Positions 25,371-33,283 of a DNA stretch of 54,230 bases are shown here, piece after piece (position 1 is the stretch's first letter; each line of letters starts with the position of its first letter). This stretch comes from an uncultured Prevotellaceae bacterium (GTDB lineage: Bacteria > Bacteroidota > Bacteroidia > Bacteroidales > Bacteroidaceae). The translations under genes were made by a program, and so were the position numbers. The stretch spans positions 1 through 54,230 of the forward strand of contig CADADN010000048.1 in the NCBI GenBank assembly GCA_902786665.1, given 5' to 3'. The notes below the pieces were generated by a model, which ran no database searches, was not told the origin of the DNA, and saw nothing but the letters and a program-made list of their open reading frames with translations.

Positions 25371-25960
25371 GGCATACCCTCCACATCATTGATAAGCCTG
25401 ACAAAATCGAATTCTTCATATACCGGCTTTGCCCTGAAGACAGGCTTGTAACCTAACGCCGAGATCAAGTTTCCCAACACTTGTTCGGCATGCTCTTGTG
25501 CCGGCTCCACCAGGTCCATTTGGGGCAATTCCCCCATGATTTTCATTTTCCCTTGCCTTGTGAGAAACTCCTTCTCCTTGGACGAGAAATTATCTCTCAT
25601 GCCTGTGACATCGCTCACCACCTCATCCCAAAGGATTTCAGTACTCTCCAAATCAATGGTTGGGTCGGGCAATGTGACATACACCCTGTCGCCCTCCACT
25701 TCCATGTTTGGGATTTTAGAGAGGTCAATGCCCACCTTCACATGCGCCTTCACGGGTATGATGATGTCGCGCTTTCCGAAAAGCCCCTTCCATTCGTTGG
25801 TGCCATCCTTCCCATGGCCCTCCACCAAAACCTGCACCTCGGCTTCTACGGTATAAAGCATAGGTATGGCACTTATTTCGTTGCGTAGTTGCTTCTCTGA
25901 GACGCGCGATTGGCACGCCATAAGAGCAAGCAAGACGACAGGGATGAGGATTCTTCGCAT
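25367..25960 (-). CDS. DUF4230 lipoprotein
   Basis: Lipoprotein of 197 residues with a short signal peptide ending in L-A-L-M-A-C. The remainder is a compact DUF4230 domain: Y-T-V-E-A-E-V-Q-V-L, K-A-H-V-K-V-G-I-D-L-S-K-I and V-Y-V-T-L-P-D-P-T-I. It is the first gene of a three-gene operon and its stop overlaps the start of the membrane-anchored DUF4230 protein. The 5' side is occupied by the longest 11-base repeat tract in the window. Confidence 0.85.
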   Translation of the reverse strand: MRRILIPVVLLALMACQSRVSEKQLRNEISAIPMLYTVEAEVQVLVEGHGKDGTNEWKGLFGKRDIIIPVKAHVKVGIDLSKIPNMEVEGDRVYVTLPDPTIDLESTEILWDEVVSDVTGMRDNFSSKEKEFLTRQGKMKIMGELPQMDLVEPAQEHAEQVLGNLISALGYKPVFRAKPVYEEFDFVRLINDVEGMP

Positions 25961-25974
25961 ATGATGGGAGGTAG

Positions 25975-26084
25975 GGGGAGTTTAAAGGGGAGTTAAAGGG
26001 GAGTTTAAGGGGAGTTAAAGGGGAGTTTAAGGGGAGTTTAAGGGGAGTTTAAGGGGAGTTAAAGGGGAGTTTAAGGGACATATG
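25975..26084 (+). repeat. 11-base tandem repeat, nine units plus cap
   Basis: Two unit types alternate, GGGGAGTTTAA and GGGGAGTTAAA, in nine consecutive copies (the first one base longer), then GGGACATATG. Longest tract of the family here. Confidence 0.95.
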
Positions 26085-26085
26085 T

Positions 26086-26117
26086 TTACTATTACTGTTG
26101 GTTACTATTACTGTTGG
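26086..26117 (+). repeat. 16-base direct duplication
   Basis: TTACTATTACTGTTGG occurs twice head to tail, directly after the repeat cap. Confidence 0.9.
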
Positions 26118-26154
26118 TTGTATGTAACTTATTGTTCGATACGCAAGAGGCTTG

Positions 26155-26961
26155 TCAGGATGTTGCCATAGGTTTTGGGAGAATCCTTTTGGTCAGGTGT
26201 GCCATCATGACGGCCGCGAGGGCCGCCGTCTCCGTGCGAAGCCTGAAACTCCCCAGCGAGACAGAGACAAAGCCATGGTCGATGGCCGTTCGTACCTCGT
26301 CGATAGAAAAATCGCCTTCGGGTCCAATGAGTACGGTTACATGATCTGAAGGAAGGATGACCGTCGGAGTGTTCATATCGCAATGACGCGAAGTGTCGAG
26401 GTTGGCATCCACAGATGCCCCACCAAGGAGGCTGAAAAGGTCTTTCCTGGGTATCTCCTCATAGCAGTGAGCGATGCATTTGAAACCATCGATGGGTCTT
26501 TTCACGAAAGACTCGAAGTCCACCATATCATTGACGATGGGTTTCCAAGCCTTACGGCTCTGCTTCATAGCGGCCACCACGATTTTTTCTATTCTCTCCA
26601 CCTTCACCACTTTCCGTTCAGAAAACCGGCAGGAGAGGAATGAGATTTCGTCAAAGCCTATTTCCGTGGCTTTCTCCACCATCCATTCCACTCGGTCGAT
26701 GACCTTCGTGGGTGCCATGGCAACATGTATTCTTCCCTGCCATTCCCTTTGCCGGGGCAGCTTTTCCACGATTTCATAAGCACAATGCTTGTTGTCTGCC
26801 AATGTCACCCTCGCCCGATAGAAATGTCCCACACCGTCGATGAGGAACATCTCGTCGCCCGTTTGAAGGCGCAACACACGCAAGGCATGGACGGCTTCCT
26901 CCTGTGGCAGGCGGTCGGTTGTCTCAGCATCCGGGACATGGAAAAACCTCATCTCTTTCAT
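26155..26961 (-). CDS. rsmE: 16S rRNA m3U1498 methyltransferase
   Basis: Methylates U1498 of 16S rRNA using S-adenosylmethionine. The 268-residue protein has the N-terminal PUA-like domain (H-A-L-R-V-L-R-L-Q-T-G-D) and the C-terminal SPOUT knot: K-A-T-E-I-G-F-D-E-I, Q-S-R-K-A, I-G-P-E-G-D-F-S-I-D-E-V and S-L-G-S-F-R-L-R-T-E-T-A-A. It overlaps the gene before it by 4 bases (ATGA) and closes a three-gene coupled operon. Confidence 0.96.
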   Translation of the reverse strand: MKEMRFFHVPDAETTDRLPQEEAVHALRVLRLQTGDEMFLIDGVGHFYRARVTLADNKHCAYEIVEKLPRQREWQGRIHVAMAPTKVIDRVEWMVEKATEIGFDEISFLSCRFSERKVVKVERIEKIVVAAMKQSRKAWKPIVNDMVDFESFVKRPIDGFKCIAHCYEEIPRKDLFSLLGGASVDANLDTSRHCDMNTPTVILPSDHVTVLIGPEGDFSIDEVRTAIDHGFVSVSLGSFRLRTETAALAAVMMAHLTKRILPKPMATS

Positions 26962-27515
26962 AACGCCACGCCTTTGTCTCCCCTTCGTTTCAACTCGTCA
27001 CGCAATTCCGACGCTTTCTCATAGTCCTCCTCTTCCAAAGCCTTGTCCAATGCCTTCTTAATCATCTCCTTGCTCAGGATATTGACCGGCACAGGCACGC
27101 CGAGTTCTCCCTCCTTGTAAGGTACACCTTGCCGCATGAGTAGTTTTTCCTCGATGAGTATGGGGATGTCGGAGACGAGAGACAGCAAGACGGCGTCGCT
27201 GGCCCTTATGGGGATTGCCTGAAGGATGTCGGGCATGTACAACAGCGTCTTGTATTGCCCGTCTACGAGGTCGTTGATAACTATTTGGTATCGCATGTCC
27301 AGGTTTCTCGTGATGACCTGCCACAACACCTCCGGCAACAGTTTCTCCCTGATTTCCACCTTCGACTGGCGCAAGCCAAGTTGAAACACCATGGCCTTGT
27401 CGGCGATGATGGAAAGTTGGCGGCTACCATCCTCATCGACGAGGATGATGAGCCCCACTTCCTTGGCCGACGTGATCTCAGCCACTTGTTTGAACACCAG
27501 CCTTACCAGACTCAT
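26958..27515 (-). CDS. Bifunctional nuclease family protein with C-terminal UVR motif
   Basis: Cytoplasmic protein of 185 residues. Residues about 25-140 form the BFN/DUF151 domain (L-S-I-I-A-D-K-A-M, Y-x-I-x-I-N-D-L-V-D-G-Q-Y, P-I-R-A-S-D-A-V-L-L-S-L). Residues about 150-180 are a UvrB/UvrC-type motif (A-L-E-E-E-D-Y-E-K-A-S-E-L-R-D-E-L-K-R). DUF151 proteins have reported RNase and DNase activity; the UVR helix pair is a common protein-protein contact. Both ends overlap neighbouring genes by 4 bases. Confidence 0.9.
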   Translation of the reverse strand: MSLVRLVFKQVAEITSAKEVGLIILVDEDGSRQLSIIADKAMVFQLGLRQSKVEIREKLLPEVLWQVITRNLDMRYQIVINDLVDGQYKTLLYMPDILQAIPIRASDAVLLSLVSDIPILIEEKLLMRQGVPYKEGELGVPVPVNILSKEMIKKALDKALEEEDYEKASELRDELKRRGDKGVAL

Positions 27516-28822
27516 CCCTTATTGTTCTTGTCAGGATTGAACACCAGTGCGAAGGCCACACCCACCACCAATGCGAAGGCTGCGAAGATGAACCAACAAG
27601 TCTTCCAGTCTCCTAGGAGATAGTCACCCTCCCATGAGCAGAATGAATTGATGATGGCTCCGGCCGCCAACGTGCCGATGGTTGCACCCACGCCGTTTGT
27701 CATCATCATGAACAACCCCTGCGCAGAAGCCTTGATGCTTGGTTCGCACTCCTGGTCGACAAAGATGCCACCGGAAACGTTGAAGAAGTCGAATGCCACA
27801 CCATAAACCACACATGAGAGGATGAAGAAAACGACACCCGGCATAGTGGGACTGCCCACGCCGAAGAAGCCGAAACGGAACACCCATGCGAACATGGACA
27901 TGAGCATAACGCCCTTGATACCAAACTTCTTAAGGCAGAAAGGAATCATCAAGATGCAGAGAGCCTCACTCATCTGTGAGATGGACGTCAGCAACGTGGC
28001 ATTATTGGCAGCAAAGGAATTGGCGATTTCAGCGATTTCGCTCCCCTTGAAACTTGTAATGTACGGTCCGGCATAGCCGTTGGTGACCTGCAGGCACATG
28101 CCAAGGAGAGCGGAGAAGATGAAGAACAGCGCCATCTTCTTCGTCTTGAACAACTTGAAAGCGTTCAAGCCAAAAGCCTCCACCAACGATGTCTTTCCCT
28201 CCTTCTTGGACAACGGACATTCGGGCAGCGTGAAGCAATAGGCAAAAAGGACAAAACCAAGCAGCCCGGAAACAAAGAACTGCATATAGGTATACTGGAA
28301 CTTAAATGCGTTTTCGCCCAAGGTGAACAGGAACGAGCCATCGTTCCAAACAGCACAGTTGACAAACCACATAGTGGCGATGAAGCCGACTGTCCCAAGC
28401 ACACGAATGGGCGGGAAGTCCTTTACGGTGTCCATACCGTTGCGTGTCAAGATGGAGAATGCGGTGGTATTGGCCAGCGCGATGGTTGGCATGTAGAATG
28501 CGACACTCAACGTATAGAGCGTGATGAAAGTGGTCTTGTCGGGTGTGGGATTGTTCATACCCATCCACCAACATCCCAGCATGAATGCACCAGCGAGAAG
28601 ATGGCAGATGCCCAACAACCGTTGCGGTTGAATGGATTTGTCGGCTACTATACCCATGAGCGTAGGCATGAAAATGGATACGATGCCTTGGATGGCATAA
28701 AACCATGGGATCAGGTCTCCCATTCCAGCCTTTCCAAGATAATTACCCATGCAAGTGAGATAAGCTCCCCAGACAGCGAATTCCAAGAAATTCATTACTG
28801 CCAAACGAAATTTGATGTTCAT
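27512..28822 (-). CDS. Nucleoside:proton symporter (NupG-type MFS)
   Basis: Membrane transporter of 436 residues with about twelve transmembrane segments. The start at 28822 gives M-N-I-K-F-R-L-A-V-M-N-F-L-E-F-A-V-W-G-A-Y, the standard beginning of NupG-like nucleoside importers; the longer frame from 28873 adds a non-homologous leader. W-G-A-Y, G-I-V-A-D and F-x-N-x-S-G-G motifs fit the family. It is first in the operon with the nuclease-like protein and rsmE, coupling nucleoside uptake with RNA-related genes. A TAACTTTG box on the minus strand at 28871-28878 may be its -7 element. Confidence 0.92.
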   Translation of the reverse strand: MNIKFRLAVMNFLEFAVWGAYLTCMGNYLGKAGMGDLIPWFYAIQGIVSIFMPTLMGIVADKSIQPQRLLGICHLLAGAFMLGCWWMGMNNPTPDKTTFITLYTLSVAFYMPTIALANTTAFSILTRNGMDTVKDFPPIRVLGTVGFIATMWFVNCAVWNDGSFLFTLGENAFKFQYTYMQFFVSGLLGFVLFAYCFTLPECPLSKKEGKTSLVEAFGLNAFKLFKTKKMALFFIFSALLGMCLQVTNGYAGPYITSFKGSEIAEIANSFAANNATLLTSISQMSEALCILMIPFCLKKFGIKGVMLMSMFAWVFRFGFFGVGSPTMPGVVFFILSCVVYGVAFDFFNVSGGIFVDQECEPSIKASAQGLFMMMTNGVGATIGTLAAGAIINSFCSWEGDYLLGDWKTCWFIFAAFALVVGVAFALVFNPDKNNKG

Positions 28823-29007
28823 ATAGTATGCTATTTGGTTATTTGATTCATTTAAGTCGCAAAGATGGAGCAAAGTTAAAGATTATTTAAGGAAAAAGCA
28901 AGTTTTTGTCATAAAAAATGTGTTCTTTCACATAGCTTTCATAAGAAGGGAAAGCAATATGGAAGAACACACCTTGATTTGAAGGCGCCTGGGCACCTAC
29001 CTCATCG

Positions 29008-29919
29008 TCAATATCTGTGGCTCTCGAGGAACTTGAGTTGAGCTTCCAGCATCTCCAGTTTAGGCATCCTGAATCCTGCCTTTCTCGCCTCCTCGATGGG
29101 TCGCGAGTACAGGTAATGGATTTCCATGGGTCGGTGGAAGTCGTAGTCAAGTTTCATACTCGGCGAATAAGGTGTCATGGCCTTGGTGGTGGCAATCATC
29201 TTGTGTGCGAAGCTCTCGTCGATGTTTTTCACACCAAGGTGCTGCGCCGCCTCGATGACCTCCATCATTTGTTCGAAGATGAGTTGCTCAGTATCGGGGA
29301 AGGCGAGCAATTTATCGGTCTGAGTGTCGAGAGCGACAGTCATGCCGTTGAACGGCATGTTCCACACCGCCTTCTTCCACCTCGCCTCCTGGTATTCCAC
29401 GAGATGCGCCTCCACTCCGGCTGCGGTGAAATCCTCAACCACCTGGGGCACCATCCCCTCTTCCTTGCAGGAGTAATTGCCGAAATTGATGCTTCCATAG
29501 CATTGGTGATCCACTCTTCCCGGCTCGGTCTTAGCCGAACAGATGAAGGCGAGCCCGGCAGCGATAGCCACACCCGGCATCTTCTGTTGAAGGTCATCCT
29601 CCAACCCTATGCCATTTTGGATGAGCACCACGAGAGAATCTTGATGTAGCAGTGGCTTGAGCAAACCTGGCAGCATGTGGTTGTTGACCGACTTGAGTCC
29701 CACAAGCACCACGTCGCACAAGGGCATATCCTCCACCTTCCCATAAACGTTGGGGTGGTCGAGATGGAAGGATCCGTCGCAGGAGTCCACCTGCAACCCA
29801 TGTTGTTTTACAAACTCATAATCTCGATGCAAGAGGAAATGCACCTCCTTGCCCGCATGGGCAAGTTTTCCGCCGTAGTATCCTCCTATGGCACCTGTTC
29901 CAATGATTCCGTATCGCAT
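29008..29919 (-). CDS. panE: 2-dehydropantoate 2-reductase family protein
   Basis: Reduces ketopantoate to pantoate with NADPH for CoA synthesis. The 303-residue protein begins with the Rossmann motif G-T-G-A-I-G-G-Y-Y-G-G, then K-S-V-N, Q-N-G-I-G, and the catalytic Lys in W-K-K-A-V-W-N. C-terminal Y-S-P-S-M and R-P-M-E-I match the substrate domain. Family paralogues act on other 2-ketoacids, so the symbol is given with moderate certainty. It is a single minus-strand gene with its own start region. Confidence 0.88.
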   Translation of the reverse strand: MRYGIIGTGAIGGYYGGKLAHAGKEVHFLLHRDYEFVKQHGLQVDSCDGSFHLDHPNVYGKVEDMPLCDVVLVGLKSVNNHMLPGLLKPLLHQDSLVVLIQNGIGLEDDLQQKMPGVAIAAGLAFICSAKTEPGRVDHQCYGSINFGNYSCKEEGMVPQVVEDFTAAGVEAHLVEYQEARWKKAVWNMPFNGMTVALDTQTDKLLAFPDTEQLIFEQMMEVIEAAQHLGVKNIDESFAHKMIATTKAMTPYSPSMKLDYDFHRPMEIHYLYSRPIEEARKAGFRMPKLEMLEAQLKFLESHRY

Positions 29920-29961
29920 ATTCTACCTATTATTTTCCAAATAATCCATTCGCCCTAATTT

Positions 29962-30015
29962 CAGGAGTTAAAGGGGAGTTAAAGAGGAGTTAAAGGGGAG
30001 TTAAAGGAACAAATG
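29962..30015 (+). repeat. 11-base tandem repeat, four units plus variant cap
   Basis: CAGGAGTTAAA, GGGGAGTTAAA, GAGGAGTTAAA, GGGGAGTTAAA, then GGAACAAATG, a variant of the usual GGGACATATG cap. Confidence 0.9.
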
Positions 30016-30122
30016 TTCTGTTTTCCGCCCTTTGTAGCCATGAATGCAACCATGCATCTTCAAACCTTACTACACACCTCATTTTTCCTACTTGTGAAAG
30101 TCATGTGCATGTATTTGCAAAA

Positions 30123-30145
30123 GCCCCATCCTTTACGGACGGGGC
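30123..30145 (-). terminator. Intrinsic terminator after the M6 protease gene
   Basis: On the minus strand GCCCCGTCC pairs with GGATGGGGC around a short loop, followed by TTTTG. It lies 8 bases after the protease stop. Confidence 0.75.
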
Positions 30146-30152
30146 GTTATGA

Positions 30153-31952
30153 CTATCTGACGACCATCTTTTTGGTGGTACCGTCGTTTTTTCGTATTAT
30201 GTATGTGCCTTTGGGCAGGTTTCTCACCTCGCTTTCGTCAACAGCTTCCTTCACTTTGACGCCATTGATGGAATAAACGGCAACAATGCCCGCCTTCTGA
30301 TCAGTCCATTCATCTATCCTGTCCACCATTTGGCTTCCTCTCTTGTTGTTATTGTTAAAGAAGAATGAAATGTTTGCATTCTGCCTGTTGCGTTTGATTT
30401 CCGTGACCGGCTTGTGCATGAGTTTGGTGCCGTCGGTGTTGGTGTGGTAGACAGAAGCCTTTGGAGTTGATTTGTCAGTGAGGCTGTCGTTGCCGTTGTA
30501 GGGGTAGGCGTCATGTCCTCCATAAGTGGAGTTGCTGGCATGGAAGACGGTCATTCTCTGATGACTATTGCCATACCCGGTTGTATTCACGGAATTGCTT
30601 TCCCAAATGGCTTGGTTGTAGTCCACGTGGATGATGAGCAAGCCGTTTCCCGGCACGTAGGAGTCCCATTTCGTCTTGTTCCTATTTTCCAACAGGAAGT
30701 ATTCGTTTCTATTGTTGTCGTTGTAGATGACGTATGCATTTCCTCTTTCGTTGAGTGGTTTTTGGTTGACCACCCATCTATCATAGGTAAGTTCATTGTA
30801 TTTCAACCACCCGGCATACGCCCTTTCATAACTTGTGTAGCCAGCGGGCACCCATCCGATGCCCTGAGGACCGTTGTAACTCCCGCTGTCGAGGATGTCC
30901 CATTCCCCCATGCCGTAATTGCCGGCATAGCTGGTGTCGTAGAAGTCGGGGAGTCCGAGGCAGTGTGAGAACTCGTGGCATATGACCCCAAGCCCCATCT
31001 CCGTGTTGCCATAGTTTGCATATAGCTCGTTGCTGCAAGCATAAACATCTATCAATGCTTCGTCGAGTTGGAATTCTGCGGGGATTTTACTATTATAGTA
31101 AGCCGCATTGGACAAGGTCCACATGTGCGGCCAGATGGAGTTTGCCGGTCCCCCGGTGGCCTCGCCGTATCCGGCATAAAGCACAAACACTTCCTCCACC
31201 ACTCCGTCACCATCCCAGTCGTAGTCGTTGAAATCAACGAGACTGTCGGCGAGTTGGCAACACTCCATGATCATTTCAGGAGCATTCCTGTCATCACCGT
31301 TGGCATTGCTTCCGTAATAAGAGAAATTTTTGGAGAGTTGCACGGGCCCCACGACATCGAAGGTGAGGTTGAACTTCCCATAACTTTGGTCGTAGTAATA
31401 GTCATGCACGCTTCCGATGGCTCCATATTTGCTATTGGTGTACCCCACCTTGTTGGCGATGTCGTTGTATCTTTCCCATGTCGCCTGCCCTCCGTCCTCG
31501 GCGGAGTAATCCCAAAACTTCTTATCCTTGAAGTTGGCAAGGATGATGAGTCCCTTCTTGTGTCCGAGGTAGTCGGGATGATCGCTCTCCCCTAACCTGT
31601 TCACTCTCCTCATCCCGTTCATGATGGAATTCGCCCTGATAGCTTCCATCTCATCGATGGTGTGAATGGCAGCGAGGTCCTCCGGTTGGCGTAATTGCTG
31701 CTCACGAGCCATCACTCCAGTAGACTTGACCATGTTTTCTTCACTCTTTGCGAAATAGAACACATCATCGACCTCGATGACAGGCACCTCGTCCCTTGTG
31801 ACGTAATAGTGGAGCCTCTCATCTCCGATGAGCATGAGTTCAATGGATGTTCCGTCTGGTTGTATGAATGTGCGCCACACTCTTTTGGCAGGTATGGCCA
31901 TGACTGCAACTGCCATAACAGTGAAGGCAGCAATAAGGAATAACTTGCGCAT
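30153..31952 (-). CDS. Secreted M6-family metalloprotease with C-terminal sorting-like domain
   Basis: Exported protease of 599 residues. It has a signal peptide (R-K, hydrophobic core, V-M-A), a propeptide-like N-terminal region, and the zinc motif H-E-F-S-H-C-L-G-L-P-D followed by G-E-W-D-I-L-D-S-G-S-Y, as in the immune-inhibitor-A-like M6 family. The last about 60 residues (V-Y-S-I-N-G-V-K-V, L-P-K-G-T-Y-I-I, K-K-M-V-V-R) match the type IX secretion C-terminal signal layout, suggesting export across the outer membrane. Two minus-strand TAnnTTTG boxes lie at 31969-31976 and 31980-31987. Confidence 0.9.
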   Translation of the reverse strand: MRKLFLIAAFTVMAVAVMAIPAKRVWRTFIQPDGTSIELMLIGDERLHYYVTRDEVPVIEVDDVFYFAKSEENMVKSTGVMAREQQLRQPEDLAAIHTIDEMEAIRANSIMNGMRRVNRLGESDHPDYLGHKKGLIILANFKDKKFWDYSAEDGGQATWERYNDIANKVGYTNSKYGAIGSVHDYYYDQSYGKFNLTFDVVGPVQLSKNFSYYGSNANGDDRNAPEMIMECCQLADSLVDFNDYDWDGDGVVEEVFVLYAGYGEATGGPANSIWPHMWTLSNAAYYNSKIPAEFQLDEALIDVYACSNELYANYGNTEMGLGVICHEFSHCLGLPDFYDTSYAGNYGMGEWDILDSGSYNGPQGIGWVPAGYTSYERAYAGWLKYNELTYDRWVVNQKPLNERGNAYVIYNDNNRNEYFLLENRNKTKWDSYVPGNGLLIIHVDYNQAIWESNSVNTTGYGNSHQRMTVFHASNSTYGGHDAYPYNGNDSLTDKSTPKASVYHTNTDGTKLMHKPVTEIKRNRQNANISFFFNNNNKRGSQMVDRIDEWTDQKAGIVAVYSINGVKVKEAVDESEVRNLPKGTYIIRKNDGTTKKMVVR

Positions 31953-32041
31953 GCGTATAATTTTCGTGCAAAATTAGTGCAAAAGTATGTAAAATCAAAA
32001 AAAAGTAGCAAAAAAGATATTAATTAATGTAAGTAAATCAC

Positions 32042-32049
32042 TATTTTTG
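32042..32049 (+). promoter_or_regulatory. -7 box 5 bases before a start codon
   Basis: TATTTTTG fits TAnnTTTG and ends 5 bases before the ATG of the glycosyltransferase, so transcription would begin at about the start codon. No TTTG element is visible at the usual distance. Confidence 0.4.
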
Positions 32050-32054
32050 CACTA

Positions 32055-32981
32055 ATGTTGACATCTCCCCATATAAGCATCCTCATTCCGACCTACAACG
32101 ATGTCTGTGTTGACTTGGTGAAATCCCTTCACCATCAAGCCGTTTCATTGCCAAATTTGTCATTTGAGGTGTTGGTGGGCGACGACGGGAGCACCGACAT
32201 GGCAATGGTGTCGGCCAACCGCACCTTGGAAGCCCTTCCCCACTGTCGTGTCTTGCGCCGCGAGACGAACATCGGCCGTGCTGCCATCCGCAATTTCTTG
32301 GCTCGAGAGGCCCGGGGCGAGTGGCTTTTGTTTGCCGACAGCCATATGTCCGTGGTGCGCGACAATTACCTTTCCACCTACCTTTCCTGTCTGGGCGATG
32401 CTTTGCTGTATGGAGGTTATGCATTGCCAACGGAAGGGCCGCGTGGCAGTTTGCGATATCTTTACGAGCTTTCCTGCATCAAGGGTCAAGAAGTGGAGGT
32501 ACGCTCCCGTGCTCCTCATGCCCGTTTTCACACCTGCAATTTCATAGTTCGCCGCGAGGTGATGCTTGCGCATCCTCTCGACGAACGTTTTCGTCGTTAC
32601 GGCTATGAGGACGTGCTTTTCGGCAAGACCTTGGAAAGTGCAGGCGTAGACATCAAGCACGTCGACAACCCATTGGGATTCAATAGGTTTGAGCCAAATG
32701 AGCGTTTTATGAAAAAGACCGAGGAGGGTTTGCAGACACTTTATTCCTTTCGTGAGGAGTTGACAGACTATTCCCGTATGTTGGCCGTCTGCCGTCGTCT
32801 GAAAGCTCTTCATCTATCATGGCTTTTCCGAGGAATCCATCGCCTGGCGGGCACGCGCATCCGCCATCTTCTGACGGGCAACCACCCCTCAGTGTTTTGG
32901 TTCAAAGTCTATCGCCTGGGGTATTTTTTAGATTTGTACAGAAGAGGACAGGGGGAGATAGGAAGTTATAGGAAATCATAG
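32055..32981 (+). CDS. Family 2 glycosyltransferase
   Basis: Protein of 308 residues with the GT-A fold: I-S-I-L-I-P-T-Y-N-D, V-G-D-D-G-S-T-D, N-I-G-R-A-A-I-R-N, F-A-D-S-H (in place of DxD) and G-Y-E-D-V-L-F-G. The donor and acceptor are unknown; cell-surface glycan synthesis is the usual role. No capsule cluster surrounds it. The last codons read into a 10-base tandem repeat and the stop TAG is part of a repeat unit, so the final residues (about G-S-Y-R-K-S) may be repeat-derived. Confidence 0.88.
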   Translation: MLTSPHISILIPTYNDVCVDLVKSLHHQAVSLPNLSFEVLVGDDGSTDMAMVSANRTLEALPHCRVLRRETNIGRAAIRNFLAREARGEWLLFADSHMSVVRDNYLSTYLSCLGDALLYGGYALPTEGPRGSLRYLYELSCIKGQEVEVRSRAPHARFHTCNFIVRREVMLAHPLDERFRRYGYEDVLFGKTLESAGVDIKHVDNPLGFNRFEPNERFMKKTEEGLQTLYSFREELTDYSRMLAVCRRLKALHLSWLFRGIHRLAGTRIRHLLTGNHPSVFWFKVYRLGYFLDLYRRGQGEIGSYRKS

Positions 32982-33030
32982 GAAGTTTTAGGAAGTTATA
33001 GGAAATCATAGGAAGTTTTAGGAAAAATAG
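32961..33030 (+). repeat. 10-base tandem repeat overlapping a stop codon
   Basis: Units GGAAGTTATA, GGAAATCATA, GGAAGTTTTA are repeated in the same order twice, then a partial unit. The glycosyltransferase stop codon at 32979-32981 lies in the second unit. Confidence 0.92.
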
Positions 33031-33034
33031 AAAT

Positions 33035-33225
33035 GATTATCCGCATCTTTCCGATAACGCCCCGAAGGGGCAATAAGCCTCCAGCCCAGGGCAACGCCCT
33101 GGGAAATTGGGAAGGAGGCAATCGCCCTGACAGGGCGACTATGAACATCTTGACACCCAAGGCGTTGCCTTGGGCTATGTGCTTGCAGGCCTTTCAGGCC
33201 GCCCTTCGGATACAAGCGGATAATC
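33035..33225. mobile_element. 191-base element with terminal inverted repeats and internal hairpins
   Basis: Ends are GATTATCCGC (33035-33044) and its exact complement GCGGATAATC (33216-33225). Inside are at least five palindromes: CCCCGAAGGGG, CCCAGGGCAACGCCCTGGG, CGCCCTGACAGGGCG, CCAAGGCGTTGCCTTGG and GGCCTTTCAGGCC. It has no coding capacity. It resembles dispersed non-autonomous elements of Bacteroidota; a target duplication is not clear. Only one copy is in the window. Confidence 0.65.
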
Positions 33226-33283
33226 TTTAAATAGAAAACTAGGAAGACTAGCCCCCTAGGAATAAAGCATCTTGAAAAAGGCC

